Translations under genes and position numbers: made by a program | Shown here: piece by piece, positions 1-7,116 of the stretch | How positions within the stretch are numbered: position 1 is the stretch's first letter | Layout of the letters: every line of letters begins with the position of its first letter | The notes under the pieces: generated by a model | Told to the model about the DNA's origin: nothing | Database searches by the model: none | Seen by the model: only the letters and a program-made list of their open reading frames with translations | Origin: an uncultured Clostridia bacterium | Lineage (GTDB): Bacteria; Bacillota; Clostridia; Oscillospirales; QAKW01 | DNA length: 9,723 nt | NCBI GenBank assembly: GCA_944387905.1 | Contig: CALXGU010000047.1 | Location: forward strand, 1-9,723 | Direction of reading: 5' to 3'

Positions 1-328
1 TGAGGTATACAGAAATATTGTAAGCAAGCTAAATGAAAACGTTTTTAAAAATATAACGCTCAGCGAACTTGCAGAGCAATGCAATTTCAGCACGTCTCAG
101 ATAAAAAGAGTGTTTTCGCAATATTCGGATATCGGGATACACAAGTATTTTCTCAAGCTGAAAATCGCAGAGGCTATACGCATGCTCGGCAAGGGCATGA
201 CTCTGGACGAAATAAGCAAAGCCCTCGCATTTTCCAGTCAGAACTATTTTTCCTGGGCGTTCAAGCGTGAAACCGGACTTTCCCCAAGCGCTTACAAACA
301 GAACATACTTAATATAAAAAAGCAGTAA
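1..328 (+). CDS. AraC-family transcriptional regulator, C-terminal part (5' truncated by window edge)
   Basis: The frame is open from base 2 and ends with TAA at 326-328, giving about 108 residues. These form the double helix-turn-helix DNA-binding domain of AraC/XylS regulators. The first HTH is around 'LSELAEQCNFSTSQIKRVFS'. The second is around 'MTLDEISKALAFSSQNYFSW', followed by the family signature 'FKRETGLSPSAYK'. The N-terminal effector-binding or receiver part lies outside the window, so neither ligand nor target can be assigned. A response regulator with an AraC output domain is equally possible. The gene converges on clpX and shares a terminator with it, so it is not part of the clp operon. 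The call of an AraC-type HTH domain is secure; its regulon is unknown. Confidence 0.9.
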   Translation, partial: EVYRNIVSKLNENVFKNITLSELAEQCNFSTSQIKRVFSQYSDIGIHKYFLKLKIAEAIRMLGKGMTLDEISKALAFSSQNYFSWAFKRETGLSPSAYKQNILNIKKQ

Positions 329-332
329 ATTT

Positions 333-359
333 AAAAGCACCGCAATGCGGTGCTTTTTT
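333..359. terminator. Bidirectional rho-independent terminator between the AraC gene and clpX
   Basis: A GC-rich hairpin (arms GCACCGC and GCGGTGC, loop AAT) is flanked by an A run on the left and a T run on the right. It therefore reads as an intrinsic terminator on both strands. It starts 4 bases after the AraC stop, and its right-hand T run abuts the clpX stop codon (358-360). It most likely ends both convergent transcripts. Confidence 0.9.
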
Positions 360-1602
360 ATTCAGTTATAACCTTAACAGGCTCTTCTCCTCTGACAAAC
401 GGTGATGTTATAATTACTTTTTTGACATTTTTCATGCTGGGTACATCAAACATAACCTGCTGCATAGTCTTTTCGATTATTGCACGCAGTCCGCGCGCCC
501 CGGTCTTATTTGCAATGGTAAGCCGCGCGATCTCTTCAAGCGCATCGTTTTCAAACTCAAGATCGATACCATCATATTCAAACAGCTTTTTATACTGCTT
601 TACTATCGCATTTTTCGGCTCAGTCAAAATTTTGAGCATCGCCTTATCGTCCAGTTCATCCAGTGACACAAGCACCGGAAGTCTGCCGACTATTTCAGGT
701 ATCAGTCCGTATTTGACTATATCGTAGCTCTCGACGTTCCTGTATATTTCAGATAGATTTTTCTTGCCTGACACCTTTAGTTCTGAACCGAATCCGATAC
801 CCGTACTGCCTTTCATACGCTTTTCGACGTTCTTTTGAATCCCGTCAAACGAGCCGCCGCATATAAACAGTATATTTTTAGTGTCTATATGGATAAATTC
901 CTGGTTGGGATGCTTCCTGCCGCCCTGTGGCGGAACATTAGAGACAGTACCCTCAAGTATCTTTAAAAGAGCCTGCTGAACACCCTCGCCGCTTACATCA
1001 CGGGTTATTGACATATTTTCGCTCTTACGTGAGATTTTATCTATTTCATCGATATAGATGATGCCCTTTTGAGCTTTTTCAATATCAAAATCGGCAGCCT
1101 GTATAAGTTTCAAAAGTATATTTTCGACGTCTTCTCCGACATACCCGGCCTCCGTGAGCGTTGTCGCGTCGGCGATTGCAAACGGGACATTGAGTATTTT
1201 GGCAAGAGTCTGAGCGAGATATGTTTTTCCGCTGCCGGTAGGTCCTATAAGAAGAATATTGCTCTTTTGGATTTCCACCCCGTCATCGGTATCGTCCAGA
1301 TTAAGTATGCGCTTATAATGATTATACACCGCCACGCTCAGAGCTATTTTGGCTCTGTCCTGACCGATGACATAATCACCAAGAAAGCTCTTTATCTCAT
1401 GCGGAGTATACAACTTGATATCAAGCTGTTCATGCGGTGTTTCTTCCGCCTGCACGTCATCCAGTCCAAGCACCTGCATGCCCAGCTGCAGACAGTCTCT
1501 GCATATATATGCGTCATGGCCTGCAAGCATTCTTGATACCTCGTTTTCGCTGCGGCCGCAAAATGAACACCGGCGCTTATTCGTATCCTGAGTACCTGAC
1601 AT
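358..1602 (-). CDS. clpX: ATP-dependent Clp protease ATP-binding subunit ClpX
   Basis: ClpX is the AAA+ unfoldase that recognises substrates and threads them into ClpP in the cytoplasm. The 414 residues match the usual length. Visible parts in order: N-terminal zinc-binding domain with Cys12, 15, 34 and 37; Walker A GPTGSGKT (120-127); pore loop GYVG (153-156); Walker B IIYIDE (181-186); RKH loop (229-231); the ClpP-docking tripeptide IGF (269-271); arginine finger Arg307 in 'EIVGRLP'; and sensor-2 Arg370 in 'GARGLR'. No key residue is missing. The ATG at 1602 is preceded by GAGG (1608-1611) with 5 bases spacing. That site spans the clpP stop codon, so the two genes are probably translationally coupled. 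It is the last gene of tig-clpP-clpX. lon and ysxC, which often follow in Firmicutes, are absent here. Confidence 0.98.
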   Translation of the reverse strand: MSGTQDTNKRRCSFCGRSENEVSRMLAGHDAYICRDCLQLGMQVLGLDDVQAEETPHEQLDIKLYTPHEIKSFLGDYVIGQDRAKIALSVAVYNHYKRILNLDDTDDGVEIQKSNILLIGPTGSGKTYLAQTLAKILNVPFAIADATTLTEAGYVGEDVENILLKLIQAADFDIEKAQKGIIYIDEIDKISRKSENMSITRDVSGEGVQQALLKILEGTVSNVPPQGGRKHPNQEFIHIDTKNILFICGGSFDGIQKNVEKRMKGSTGIGFGSELKVSGKKNLSEIYRNVESYDIVKYGLIPEIVGRLPVLVSLDELDDKAMLKILTEPKNAIVKQYKKLFEYDGIDLEFENDALEEIARLTIANKTGARGLRAIIEKTMQQVMFDVPSMKNVKKVIITSPFVRGEEPVKVITE

Positions 1603-1604
1603 CT

Positions 1605-2186
1605 TTACCTCGATTTAATAACCTTGTCTATCAGACCGTAGTCACATGCCTGCTGTGCGGTCATAAAATTATCACGTTCCGTATCACGTTCTATCACCTC
1701 AAGCGGCTGCCCTGTCGCCTCTGACAGCAATGTATTGAGCTTTTTCTTTATATTGATTATTCTCTGAGCGTGGATCTGTATATCTGTCGCCTGACCCTGC
1801 GTTCCGCCCAAAGGCTGATGTATCATTATTTCGCTGTTGGGCAACGCCAACCTTTTTCCCTTTGCCCCCGCTGATAGCAAAAACGCACCCATACTGGCAG
1901 CCATTCCGATACAGATCGTTGATACATCGCATTTTATATACTGCATCGTATCATATATCGCCATGCCCGCGGTTATTGAACCGCCAGGTGAATTGATATA
2001 AAAGCTTATGTCCTTTTCGCTGTCCTGCGCCTCAAGATAAAGCAGCTGGGCAACGACCAGGCTTGCTGTAACATCATTGACCTCTTCAGACAAAAATACT
2101 ATACGGTCATTCAACAGACGGGAATATATGTCGTATGAACGCTCGCCTCTGTTTGTCTGTTCTACTACCATTGGTACTAAACTCAT
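1605..2186 (-). CDS. clpP: ATP-dependent Clp protease proteolytic subunit ClpP
   Basis: ClpP is the serine peptidase that forms the two-ring degradation chamber of ClpXP and ClpCP. The 193 residues are normal length. The catalytic triad is complete: Ser98 in 'GMAASMGAF', His123 in 'MIHQPLGG' and Asp172 in 'ERDNFM'. The oxyanion-loop glycines 'SPGGSI' are at 66-71. The ATG at 2186 has AGGAG 8 or so bases upstream. The gene lies 24 bases after tig and ends 2 bases before clpX, so the two subunits of one protease are made from one message. Only one clpP copy is seen in this window. Confidence 0.98.
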   Translation of the reverse strand: MSLVPMVVEQTNRGERSYDIYSRLLNDRIVFLSEEVNDVTASLVVAQLLYLEAQDSEKDISFYINSPGGSITAGMAIYDTMQYIKCDVSTICIGMAASMGAFLLSAGAKGKRLALPNSEIMIHQPLGGTQGQATDIQIHAQRIINIKKKLNTLLSEATGQPLEVIERDTERDNFMTAQQACDYGLIDKVIKSR

Positions 2187-2210
2187 AATAACATCTCCTG
2201 AAAATTAAGC

Positions 2211-3644
2211 TTACTCTGCCGATTCTTTACCGGCAGTCTTTTTTGCCGTTGTTTTCGCGGCGGTTTTTGCTGTGCTCTTTGTACCGGTTTTTGAAGTGCT
2301 CTTTGTGCCGGTCTTGGCAGATGTCTTAGATGTTGTCTTAGCCGCTGATTTCTGAGCGGACGGCTTCTGCTCCGTTATCTGAGCATTTGTCTTTATAAAC
2401 TCGACAGCCTTGCCGACAGCAACATCCATTGTTATCTCGGACGCAGGTATAAATCTCTTTACATCTTCCGCCTTCATGTTGTAAGCATCAGCTATTGTCT
2501 GATATTCTTTATCGATATCCTCATCTGAAACAACGATATTTTCAAGTTCGACCACCTTCTCAAGCGCAAGGCGCGTCTTTACCTGTTTTTCGGCATCGGG
2601 ACGATAGTTCTGCTTAAACGACTCAAGATCCGTGCCCATATACTGCATATAAGTATTCAGATTAAGACCTGAGCCTGCAAGACGCTGTTCAAATTCCGCC
2701 ATCATGCTGTCGACCTTTCTGTCTATCATGACGGGTGGAATATCAACCTGCGTATTTTCTACAAGCTTGTCGACAAGCGCATTTTCAAGCTCAGCCTCAG
2801 ACTGTTTTGTCTTTTGTTCGGTAAGCTTCTTTTTTATGCTTGTTTTAAGCTCAGCAAGCGTGTCGAATTCACTGACATCCTTTGCGAACTCATCGTCAAG
2901 CTCTGGAAGCTGTATCTCTTTTACCGCGTTTACTTTTACCTTGAATACGGCAGCCTTGCCTTTGAGTTCCTGAGCATGATATTCCTCAGGGAAAGTGACA
3001 TTTACCTCGCACTCGTCAGACGCCTTTTTGCCTACAAGCTGATCCTCAAATCCGGGTATAAATGTATTGGATCCCAAATTCAGATCATATCCGTCTGCCT
3101 TACCGCCATCAAAAGCTTTACCGTCGACAAATCCCTCATAATCTATGTTTACGGTATCGCCGCTTTTTGCCTCTCGGTCTACATCAACTATACGCTGGTT
3201 TTGCTTGCGCAGGGCTTCTATTTCGCCCTTTACCATTGTTTCTGTTACATTATAGACGTTCTTTACAACTTTTATACCTTTGTAATCCTTAACCTCAGCC
3301 TGCGGTTTTACCGTTACGACCGCCGTAAATTCAAAACCCTCGGAGTCGACACTTGTCACCTCTACCTTGGGATTATCGACAGGAGTAATGCCAGCTTCGG
3401 CAACAGCAGCGTCATATGCTGCCGGATACAGCGAGTTGATTGCATCATCATAAAAAACACCCTCGCCGTAAAGCTTTTCTATCATCTTTCTCGGGGCTTT
3501 CCCCTTACGGAAGCCCGGTACCGTCATTTTTGCTATATTCTTTTTGAACGCAGCATCTACGGCTGTTTTGAACTCATCGCCTTTTACTTCAACGGTGAGC
3601 TGTACGGTATTCTTATCCGTTTTTTTATTTTCCTTTAAATTCAT
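2211..3644 (-). CDS. tig: Trigger factor (ribosome-associated chaperone and peptidyl-prolyl isomerase) with a Lys/Thr-rich C-terminal tail
   Basis: Trigger factor binds at the ribosome exit tunnel and shields nascent chains. The N-terminal domain carries the ribosome-binding signature GFRKGKAPR at residues 44-52. The FKBP-type isomerase domain is about 161-241 ('SGDTVNIDYEGFVDG', 'FIPGFEDQL'). The helical substrate-binding C-terminal domain is about 245-423. The total of 477 residues exceeds the usual 425-450 or so because of a tail from about 424 to 477. That tail is made almost only of Lys, Thr, Ser, Ala and Gly, and includes the octapeptide repeat TGTKST(S/A)K. The ATG at 3644 has GGAGG 9 bases upstream. 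It is first in the tig-clpP-clpX operon, and its own promoter lies at 3676-3704. The assignment is certain; the role of the tail is unknown. Confidence 0.97.
   Translation of the reverse strand: MNLKENKKTDKNTVQLTVEVKGDEFKTAVDAAFKKNIAKMTVPGFRKGKAPRKMIEKLYGEGVFYDDAINSLYPAAYDAAVAEAGITPVDNPKVEVTSVDSEGFEFTAVVTVKPQAEVKDYKGIKVVKNVYNVTETMVKGEIEALRKQNQRIVDVDREAKSGDTVNIDYEGFVDGKAFDGGKADGYDLNLGSNTFIPGFEDQLVGKKASDECEVNVTFPEEYHAQELKGKAAVFKVKVNAVKEIQLPELDDEFAKDVSEFDTLAELKTSIKKKLTEQKTKQSEAELENALVDKLVENTQVDIPPVMIDRKVDSMMAEFEQRLAGSGLNLNTYMQYMGTDLESFKQNYRPDAEKQVKTRLALEKVVELENIVVSDEDIDKEYQTIADAYNMKAEDVKRFIPASEITMDVAVGKAVEFIKTNAQITEQKPSAQKSAAKTTSKTSAKTGTKSTSKTGTKSTAKTAAKTTAKKTAGKESAE
2265..2312 (-). repeat. Tandem 24-base direct repeat inside the tig 3' end
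   Basis: Two adjacent 24-base units, 2265-2288 and 2289-2312, match at 21 of 24 positions and encode the octapeptide T-G-T-K-S-T-(S/A)-K twice (residues 445-460). The next unit upstream in the gene (2313-2336) matches at only about half of its positions. The near identity at DNA level suggests recent duplication or slippage in the tail. Confidence 0.75.
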
Positions 3645-3675
3645 TTATCTATACCTCCGTTTTCCTAACTGATAT

Positions 3676-3704
3676 ATTTTATATAGTAACCGGTAAAAAG
3701 TCAA
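3676..3704 (-). promoter_or_regulatory. Sigma-A-type promoter for tig-clpP-clpX
   Basis: On the minus strand a -35 box TTGACT (3699-3704) and a -10 box TAAAAT (3676-3681) are separated by 17 bases. The -10 box contains the TAA stop codon of the metallophosphoesterase, so the promoter sits in the 3' end of that gene. Transcription would start near 3669, giving a leader of about 25 bases before tig. No CIRCE element or CtsR-type box was seen beside it, so heat-shock control is not evident. This is inferred from consensus matches only. Confidence 0.7.
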
Positions 3705-4359
3705 TAGAATCGGCAGAAACTAAGAAAAATTCAATACCTTGATACATACCCTGTACCGCTTTGGGTATGGAATTTGCATGCAGATGCCCGTAATAGCAGC
3801 GTTTGACGCCGTATTTTTGCATGATCCTCACAAATTCGGCAATATAACCGTTTTCAAACACAGGCGGATAATGCATAACTGCTATTTTTTCGGCATTTTC
3901 AGGCGCGCTCATCAGCGAACGCTCCAGTCTTCCCGACTCGCGCGCTATTATTTTTTCATCCTTCTCAGTCTGACGCTCACCCCACCCGCGCGTTCCGCAT
4001 ATTGCCATATCGCCTATTGTCACGCTGCTGTTATATATAAACTCTATGCTTTTTATACCGTTTTCTTTTAAAAAAGCATTCATTTTACCCACTGTACCCC
4101 ACCAATAATCGTGGTTGCCTTTTACTATTACTTTTCTTCCGGGCAGGCTGTCAAGAAATTCAAAATCTGATTTCGCATCCTCAAGCGACATTGCCCATGA
4201 AATATCTCCTGCCAATACCACGGTATCCTCATCGCCTACCGATGCCTCCCAGTTTGTTTTCAGCTTTTCGGTATAGTTTTCCCATTTCCCGCCGAAAACG
4301 TCCATGGGCTTGTCCGCTGTACCGGACAAATGCGTATCTCCTATTATAAAAATTGACAA
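3679..4359 (-). CDS. Calcineurin-like metallophosphoesterase, TTG start
   Basis: This is a predicted cytoplasmic phosphoesterase of the calcineurin-like fold, which uses two metal ions to cleave phosphoester bonds; its substrate is unknown. Using the TTG at 4359 it has 226 residues with every metal-binding motif: GDTH (Asp8, His10), GDISW (Asp52), GNHD (81-84), MHYPP (His163) and GHLH (His192, His194). The frame stays open upstream to 4500. However, the extra 47 residues resemble nothing in the family and run through the promoter and coding region of the divergent DUF1540 gene. The TTG has an AAGGA site at 4370-4374 with 10 bases spacing, and the catalytic motif then begins at residue 7, as is usual for this family. 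It is transcribed toward tig with no terminator between them, so read-through into tig is possible. Confidence 0.9.
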   Translation of the reverse strand: MSIFIIGDTHLSGTADKPMDVFGGKWENYTEKLKTNWEASVGDEDTVVLAGDISWAMSLEDAKSDFEFLDSLPGRKVIVKGNHDYWWGTVGKMNAFLKENGIKSIEFIYNSSVTIGDMAICGTRGWGERQTEKDEKIIARESGRLERSLMSAPENAEKIAVMHYPPVFENGYIAEFVRIMQKYGVKRCYYGHLHANSIPKAVQGMYQGIEFFLVSADSIDFLPVTI

Positions 4360-4369
4360 ATATATCTTT

Positions 4370-4374
4370 TCCTT
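4370..4374 (-). promoter_or_regulatory. Shine-Dalgarno site that fixes the TTG start of the phosphoesterase
   Basis: The minus strand reads GGAAGGAAAA here. The AAGGA core is 10 bases from the TTG at 4357-4359. No ATG in frame lies nearby with a better site, which supports the TTG start over the longer frame. Confidence 0.65.
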
Positions 4375-4407
4375 CCAAATTTTTGCATGTTTATTTTTGT
4401 TGTGCCG

Positions 4408-4436
4408 GTTATAATAATACCGAAAGGAGCTGTTAA
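4408..4436 (-). promoter_or_regulatory. Promoter for the metallophosphoesterase, overlapping the DUF1540 ribosome-binding site
   Basis: The minus strand has TTAACA (4431-4436) and TATAAC (4408-4413) with a 17-base spacer. Each box is one mismatch from the sigma-A consensus. Transcription would start near 4401, leaving a leader of about 40 bases. The -35 box lies between the Shine-Dalgarno site and the start codon of the divergent DUF1540 gene. Confidence 0.55.
4410..4415 (+). promoter_or_regulatory. Candidate -10 box for the DUF1540 gene
   Basis: A perfect TATAAT lies 22 bases before the DUF1540 start codon. No good -35 box is found 16-18 bases upstream (the 17-base position reads ATGTTT). 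The predicted start point is almost at the AAAGGAG site, so the leader would be very short. The box overlaps the opposite-strand -10 box at 4408-4413 by four bases. Confidence 0.45.
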
Positions 4437-4437
4437 A

Positions 4438-4608
4438 ATGGATCAGAACAAAGAGACAAACAAAGGCGTTGTATGCGAAGTCACAGAATGTCATTATCAC
4501 ACAAAGGACAACTGCTGCACCGCTGAAAAAATTGAAGTCTGCAACTGCAAAATCTGCGGAGAAAACGGAAACGAGACCTTCTGTTCAACCTACCGCGAGA
4601 AATATTAG
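4438..4608 (+). CDS. DUF1540 family small cysteine-rich protein
   Basis: This 56-residue protein has the DUF1540 pattern: 'VVCEVTECHYH', a central Cys with 'CTAEKIEV', and a terminal 'ETFCSTY'. Eight cysteines (13, 18, 26, 27, 35, 37, 40, 49) and two nearby histidines (19, 21) suggest a metal-binding (probably zinc) knuckle; the metal is inferred. No signal peptide or membrane segment is seen. The frame is open further upstream to 4387, but ATG 4438 follows an AAAGGAG site (4423-4429) with 8 bases spacing and is the clear start. It is a single gene, divergent from the phosphoesterase and convergent on thrC. DUF1540 proteins are common in Clostridia and have no established function that I know of. 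Confidence 0.88.
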   Translation: MDQNKETNKGVVCEVTECHYHTKDNCCTAEKIEVCNCKICGENGNETFCSTYREKY

Positions 4609-4637
4609 TTCCTTTTTAGACCGATAGGATATATCGG

Positions 4638-4716
4638 AAAAAACAATTGCTGCCGTCATTTTACAGAAAAATGTACATTTGTACGTTGAGAAATAAATTG
4701 CCGGCAGCATGTTTTT
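4638..4716. terminator. Bidirectional terminator with long-looped hairpin between DUF1540 and thrC
   Basis: TGCTGCCG (4648-4655) pairs with CGGCAGCA (4702-4709) across a 46-base loop. The plus strand continues TG then five T (4712-4716). The minus strand continues ATTG then six T (4643-4638). Each is a plausible U-tract for its own gene. The loop holds a second small hairpin, ATGTAC-ATTT-GTACGT (4671-4686), which would bring the outer arms closer. The plus-strand T run overlaps the thrC stop codon. The rest of the gap (4609-4637) holds only a short hairpin, CCGATA-GGATA-TATCGG (4621-4637). Confidence 0.65.
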
Positions 4717-6196
4717 ATATATTCAGAAATTCATATACCTTTTCTGTCATTTCGTTTATGCCGCACTCGCCGTCAAACCGAACCTGAGCGCTCTCAAGCG
4801 ATGCCAAGGACGGCGGTATGGCTACACCTGTCTGTTTATTCAATATATCAAAAAGCCTGAACTCGTTTTCAGCCTGTGTACTGCCTCCAAGACCCGTTAT
4901 AACACTTTTGGGGAATTTATACGGGCTGGCTGTTGACAGAATTACCTTTTTATTGTTTCCGCTGTACCCGCCGCTGACATGATATCCCACTGCGGTATGC
5001 GGATCGATTACATAGCCGTAGCGGTCATATGCATCACGGATAGCTTTTAATGTCTGCTGCTCGTCTGCGCAGCCCGCGGCAAAGTCTGTCTGTATTTTAT
5101 TCAGGATTTCATTGTATACTGTATATTTTCCGGTTTTGCTCAGCTGCTCCATATACATTGAAATTTTTTCGTCGTCGCAGCCGCTCATTATAAACAGCAG
5201 CCGTTCAAGATTGCTGGATATAAGTATATCCATTGACGGAGACATTGTCGTGAAAAAGTCTCTGTTTCTGTTATAAGCGCCTGTATTTATAAAATCTGTC
5301 AGGACATTGTTCTTATTTGATGCGCACACAAGCCTGCCGACATACAGACCCATTTCTTTGGCGATATATCCTGCAAGAATATCTCCGAAATTGCCTGTCG
5401 GGACTATAAAATCAAGCTTGTCCCCCATTTTTATATCGCCGCTCTGTACAAGCTCGGCATAGGCGGAAAAATAATATACCACCTGCGGCACAAGCCTACC
5501 CCAGTTTATAGAGTTGGCACTTGAAAATACATACCCGCCGTCATTCAAGCGCTTGACGGCCTGCTTATCTGAAAAGATACGCTTGACTCCGCTCTGACAA
5601 TCATCAAAATTACCGATAACTCCCATAACTGAGGTATTTGATCCGCCCTGAGAGGTCATCTGTTTTTTCTGGACCTCGCTTACTCCGTGTGCCGGATAGA
5701 ACACGAGTATTTTCGTGCCCTCTACATCACAAAAGCCCTCCAGCGCCGCTTTTCCTGTATCTCCGGACGTGGCGACAAGTATGACTATCGTCTTATCGGA
5801 ATTCTGCTTTTTCACAGCGGTCGTCAAAAGCCTTGGCATTATCTGAAGCGCCATATCCTTAAACGCGCAGGTGGGACCGTGCCACAGCTCAAGTACATAA
5901 TTATTGTCATCAAGCTTTTTAACGGGTGCCGGGTTTGATCCTGCGAATTTTTCAACGGTATATGCTCCGTTTATGCATGATTCAAGCTCTTCTTCGCTGT
6001 AATCGGTCAAGAACTTCGAGAGAATAAGCTTTGCTCTTGATCTATAGCCCGAACCTACAAGCGAAGACATCTCTGACTCACTGAGTTTAGGTATAGATTC
6101 TGGAACAAACAGTCCGCCGTCTTCTGAAAGACCTTTTACTATTGCCTGAGCAGAGCTGATCTTTACATTTTTGTTTCTTGTGCTTACATAGTTCAT
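4715..6196 (-). CDS. thrC: Threonine synthase
   Basis: This is a PLP enzyme that converts O-phospho-L-homoserine to L-threonine, the last step of threonine synthesis. The 493 residues fit the longer threonine synthase subfamily. It has an N-terminal synthase domain ('GLSEDGGLFVPESIP' at 22-36) and the PLP-lysine motif 'HGPTCAFKD' with Lys113. Also visible are 'TSGDTGKAALEGF' (143-155), 'SSANSINWGRLVPQ' (225-238) and the cofactor phosphate loop 'PTGNFGDILAGY' (266-277). The start ATG at 6196 follows AAAGGAA with about 10 bases spacing, and begins 14 bases after the M19 gene. It is the last gene of the lepB operon. hom and thrB, its usual partners, are not in the window. Confidence 0.96.
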   Translation of the reverse strand: MNYVSTRNKNVKISSAQAIVKGLSEDGGLFVPESIPKLSESEMSSLVGSGYRSRAKLILSKFLTDYSEEELESCINGAYTVEKFAGSNPAPVKKLDDNNYVLELWHGPTCAFKDMALQIMPRLLTTAVKKQNSDKTIVILVATSGDTGKAALEGFCDVEGTKILVFYPAHGVSEVQKKQMTSQGGSNTSVMGVIGNFDDCQSGVKRIFSDKQAVKRLNDGGYVFSSANSINWGRLVPQVVYYFSAYAELVQSGDIKMGDKLDFIVPTGNFGDILAGYIAKEMGLYVGRLVCASNKNNVLTDFINTGAYNRNRDFFTTMSPSMDILISSNLERLLFIMSGCDDEKISMYMEQLSKTGKYTVYNEILNKIQTDFAAGCADEQQTLKAIRDAYDRYGYVIDPHTAVGYHVSGGYSGNNKKVILSTASPYKFPKSVITGLGGSTQAENEFRLFDILNKQTGVAIPPSLASLESAQVRFDGECGINEMTEKVYEFLNI

Positions 6197-6210
6197 TATT
6201 TGTTATTCCT

Positions 6211-7104
6211 TTACAGTGAATTCAAAAATCTTTTTACGTTATTATAAAATAATTCATGCGGGATATCAAGCTTTTTTATATCCGTCACATCACTGATGCC
6301 TTCAGGCAGACTGTCACAGCCGTCAAAGTCACAGCCCATTGCCAAAATATTTTGTCCGCCCAGCGACAGCACATGATCTATATGCCTGTACACATCGCAA
6401 AAGCCCGCGCCGCCGCCGTGTTTTAAAAACGGTGAATACATATTGATGCCCATAAGACTGTTTTTATATATAAGACGTTCTATCGCCCAGTCGCTCAGAT
6501 TACGCATACTGTCGCATACAGCATAGCAATTTGAATGAGTAGCCAATGCTATAAAGTCCGTGCTCAGTATATCACGCGTACTTTTAAAGCCCAGATGCGA
6601 CACATCCAGAGCTATGCCGTGCTCACACAGCATATCGCAGATCTCCATCCCAAGCCCGCTCACTCCGCTGTCGTCTTTACTTCTTGATCCGCCGCACAGC
6701 GCGCTGCCGCTGTTGTAGCACAAAGACAGAAACCTGATATGGTTTTGCTCCAGATAAGTTACTTTTTTCAGATTGGAGCTCATATCCCAATCAAAGAAAT
6801 TACCGCCCTCCACAGACAGCACGGCAAGTATTTTACCCTGCTTTTCAGAGCTCCCGATATCGCTTTTTTTCTCATAAAGCAAAAATCGGGGATCACTTTT
6901 TATAAGTCTTAACGAATTTTCAAGCATTCTGCAGAAAAAATCGAACTTATCCGGAATATCTTCCGGTATGTAATGAGCAAAAGTCTGTATATACGGCAGC
7001 ATTTGTGTGCCTTTTTGCATATTTATATGCAGACTTCGGCTGTTTAAGTCAATATTTTCAGTAAAGCATCTATACAATGTATCACAGTGAAGATCGGCAA
7101 GCAT
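6211..7104 (-). CDS. Membrane dipeptidase-like peptidase, family M19 (cytoplasmic)
   Basis: This is a zinc dipeptidase of the M19 (renal dipeptidase) family, which cleaves dipeptides, often including those with a D-residue at the C-terminal side. The 297 residues carry the expected metal and catalytic residues: 'LHCDT' (His6, Asp8), 'SVEGG' (Glu99), 'DVSH' (His170), 'ATHSN' (His190) and 'GCDFDG' (Asp259). The substrate-contact 'MRNLSD' has Arg201. No signal peptide or membrane anchor is seen, so it should act in the cytoplasm. The ATG at 7104 has GGGAG (7111-7115) 6 bases upstream. It lies 12 bases after yraN and 14 before thrC. The true dipeptide substrate cannot be read from the sequence; peptide or peptidoglycan-dipeptide recycling is a guess. 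Confidence 0.92.
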   Translation of the reverse strand: MLADLHCDTLYRCFTENIDLNSRSLHINMQKGTQMLPYIQTFAHYIPEDIPDKFDFFCRMLENSLRLIKSDPRFLLYEKKSDIGSSEKQGKILAVLSVEGGNFFDWDMSSNLKKVTYLEQNHIRFLSLCYNSGSALCGGSRSKDDSGVSGLGMEICDMLCEHGIALDVSHLGFKSTRDILSTDFIALATHSNCYAVCDSMRNLSDWAIERLIYKNSLMGINMYSPFLKHGGGAGFCDVYRHIDHVLSLGGQNILAMGCDFDGCDSLPEGISDVTDIKKLDIPHELFYNNVKRFLNSL

Positions 7105-7116
7105 AATATTCTCCCG

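Noticed and set aside
1069..1536. A 155-codon plus-strand open frame opposite clpX
   Set aside because: Antisense to clpX with all ClpX motifs intact on the other strand; no ribosome site and no recognisable domain.
2814..3638. A 274-codon open frame on the plus strand opposite tig
   Set aside because: It lies wholly antisense to the well-supported trigger factor gene, its translation looks like no known protein, and no ribosome site or promoter supports it. It is a shadow of tig codon use.
3645..3720. Possible CIRCE or CtsR heat-shock operator upstream of tig-clpP-clpX
   Set aside because: I looked for the TTAGCACTC/GAGTGCTAA inverted repeat and for tandem GGTCAAA boxes and saw neither.
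4621..4637. Short hairpin CCGATA-GGATA-TATCGG as a DUF1540 terminator
   Set aside because: The stem is only 6 bp, AT-rich in its lower part, and followed by A rather than T on the plus strand. The larger hairpin at 4648-4709 is the better terminator.
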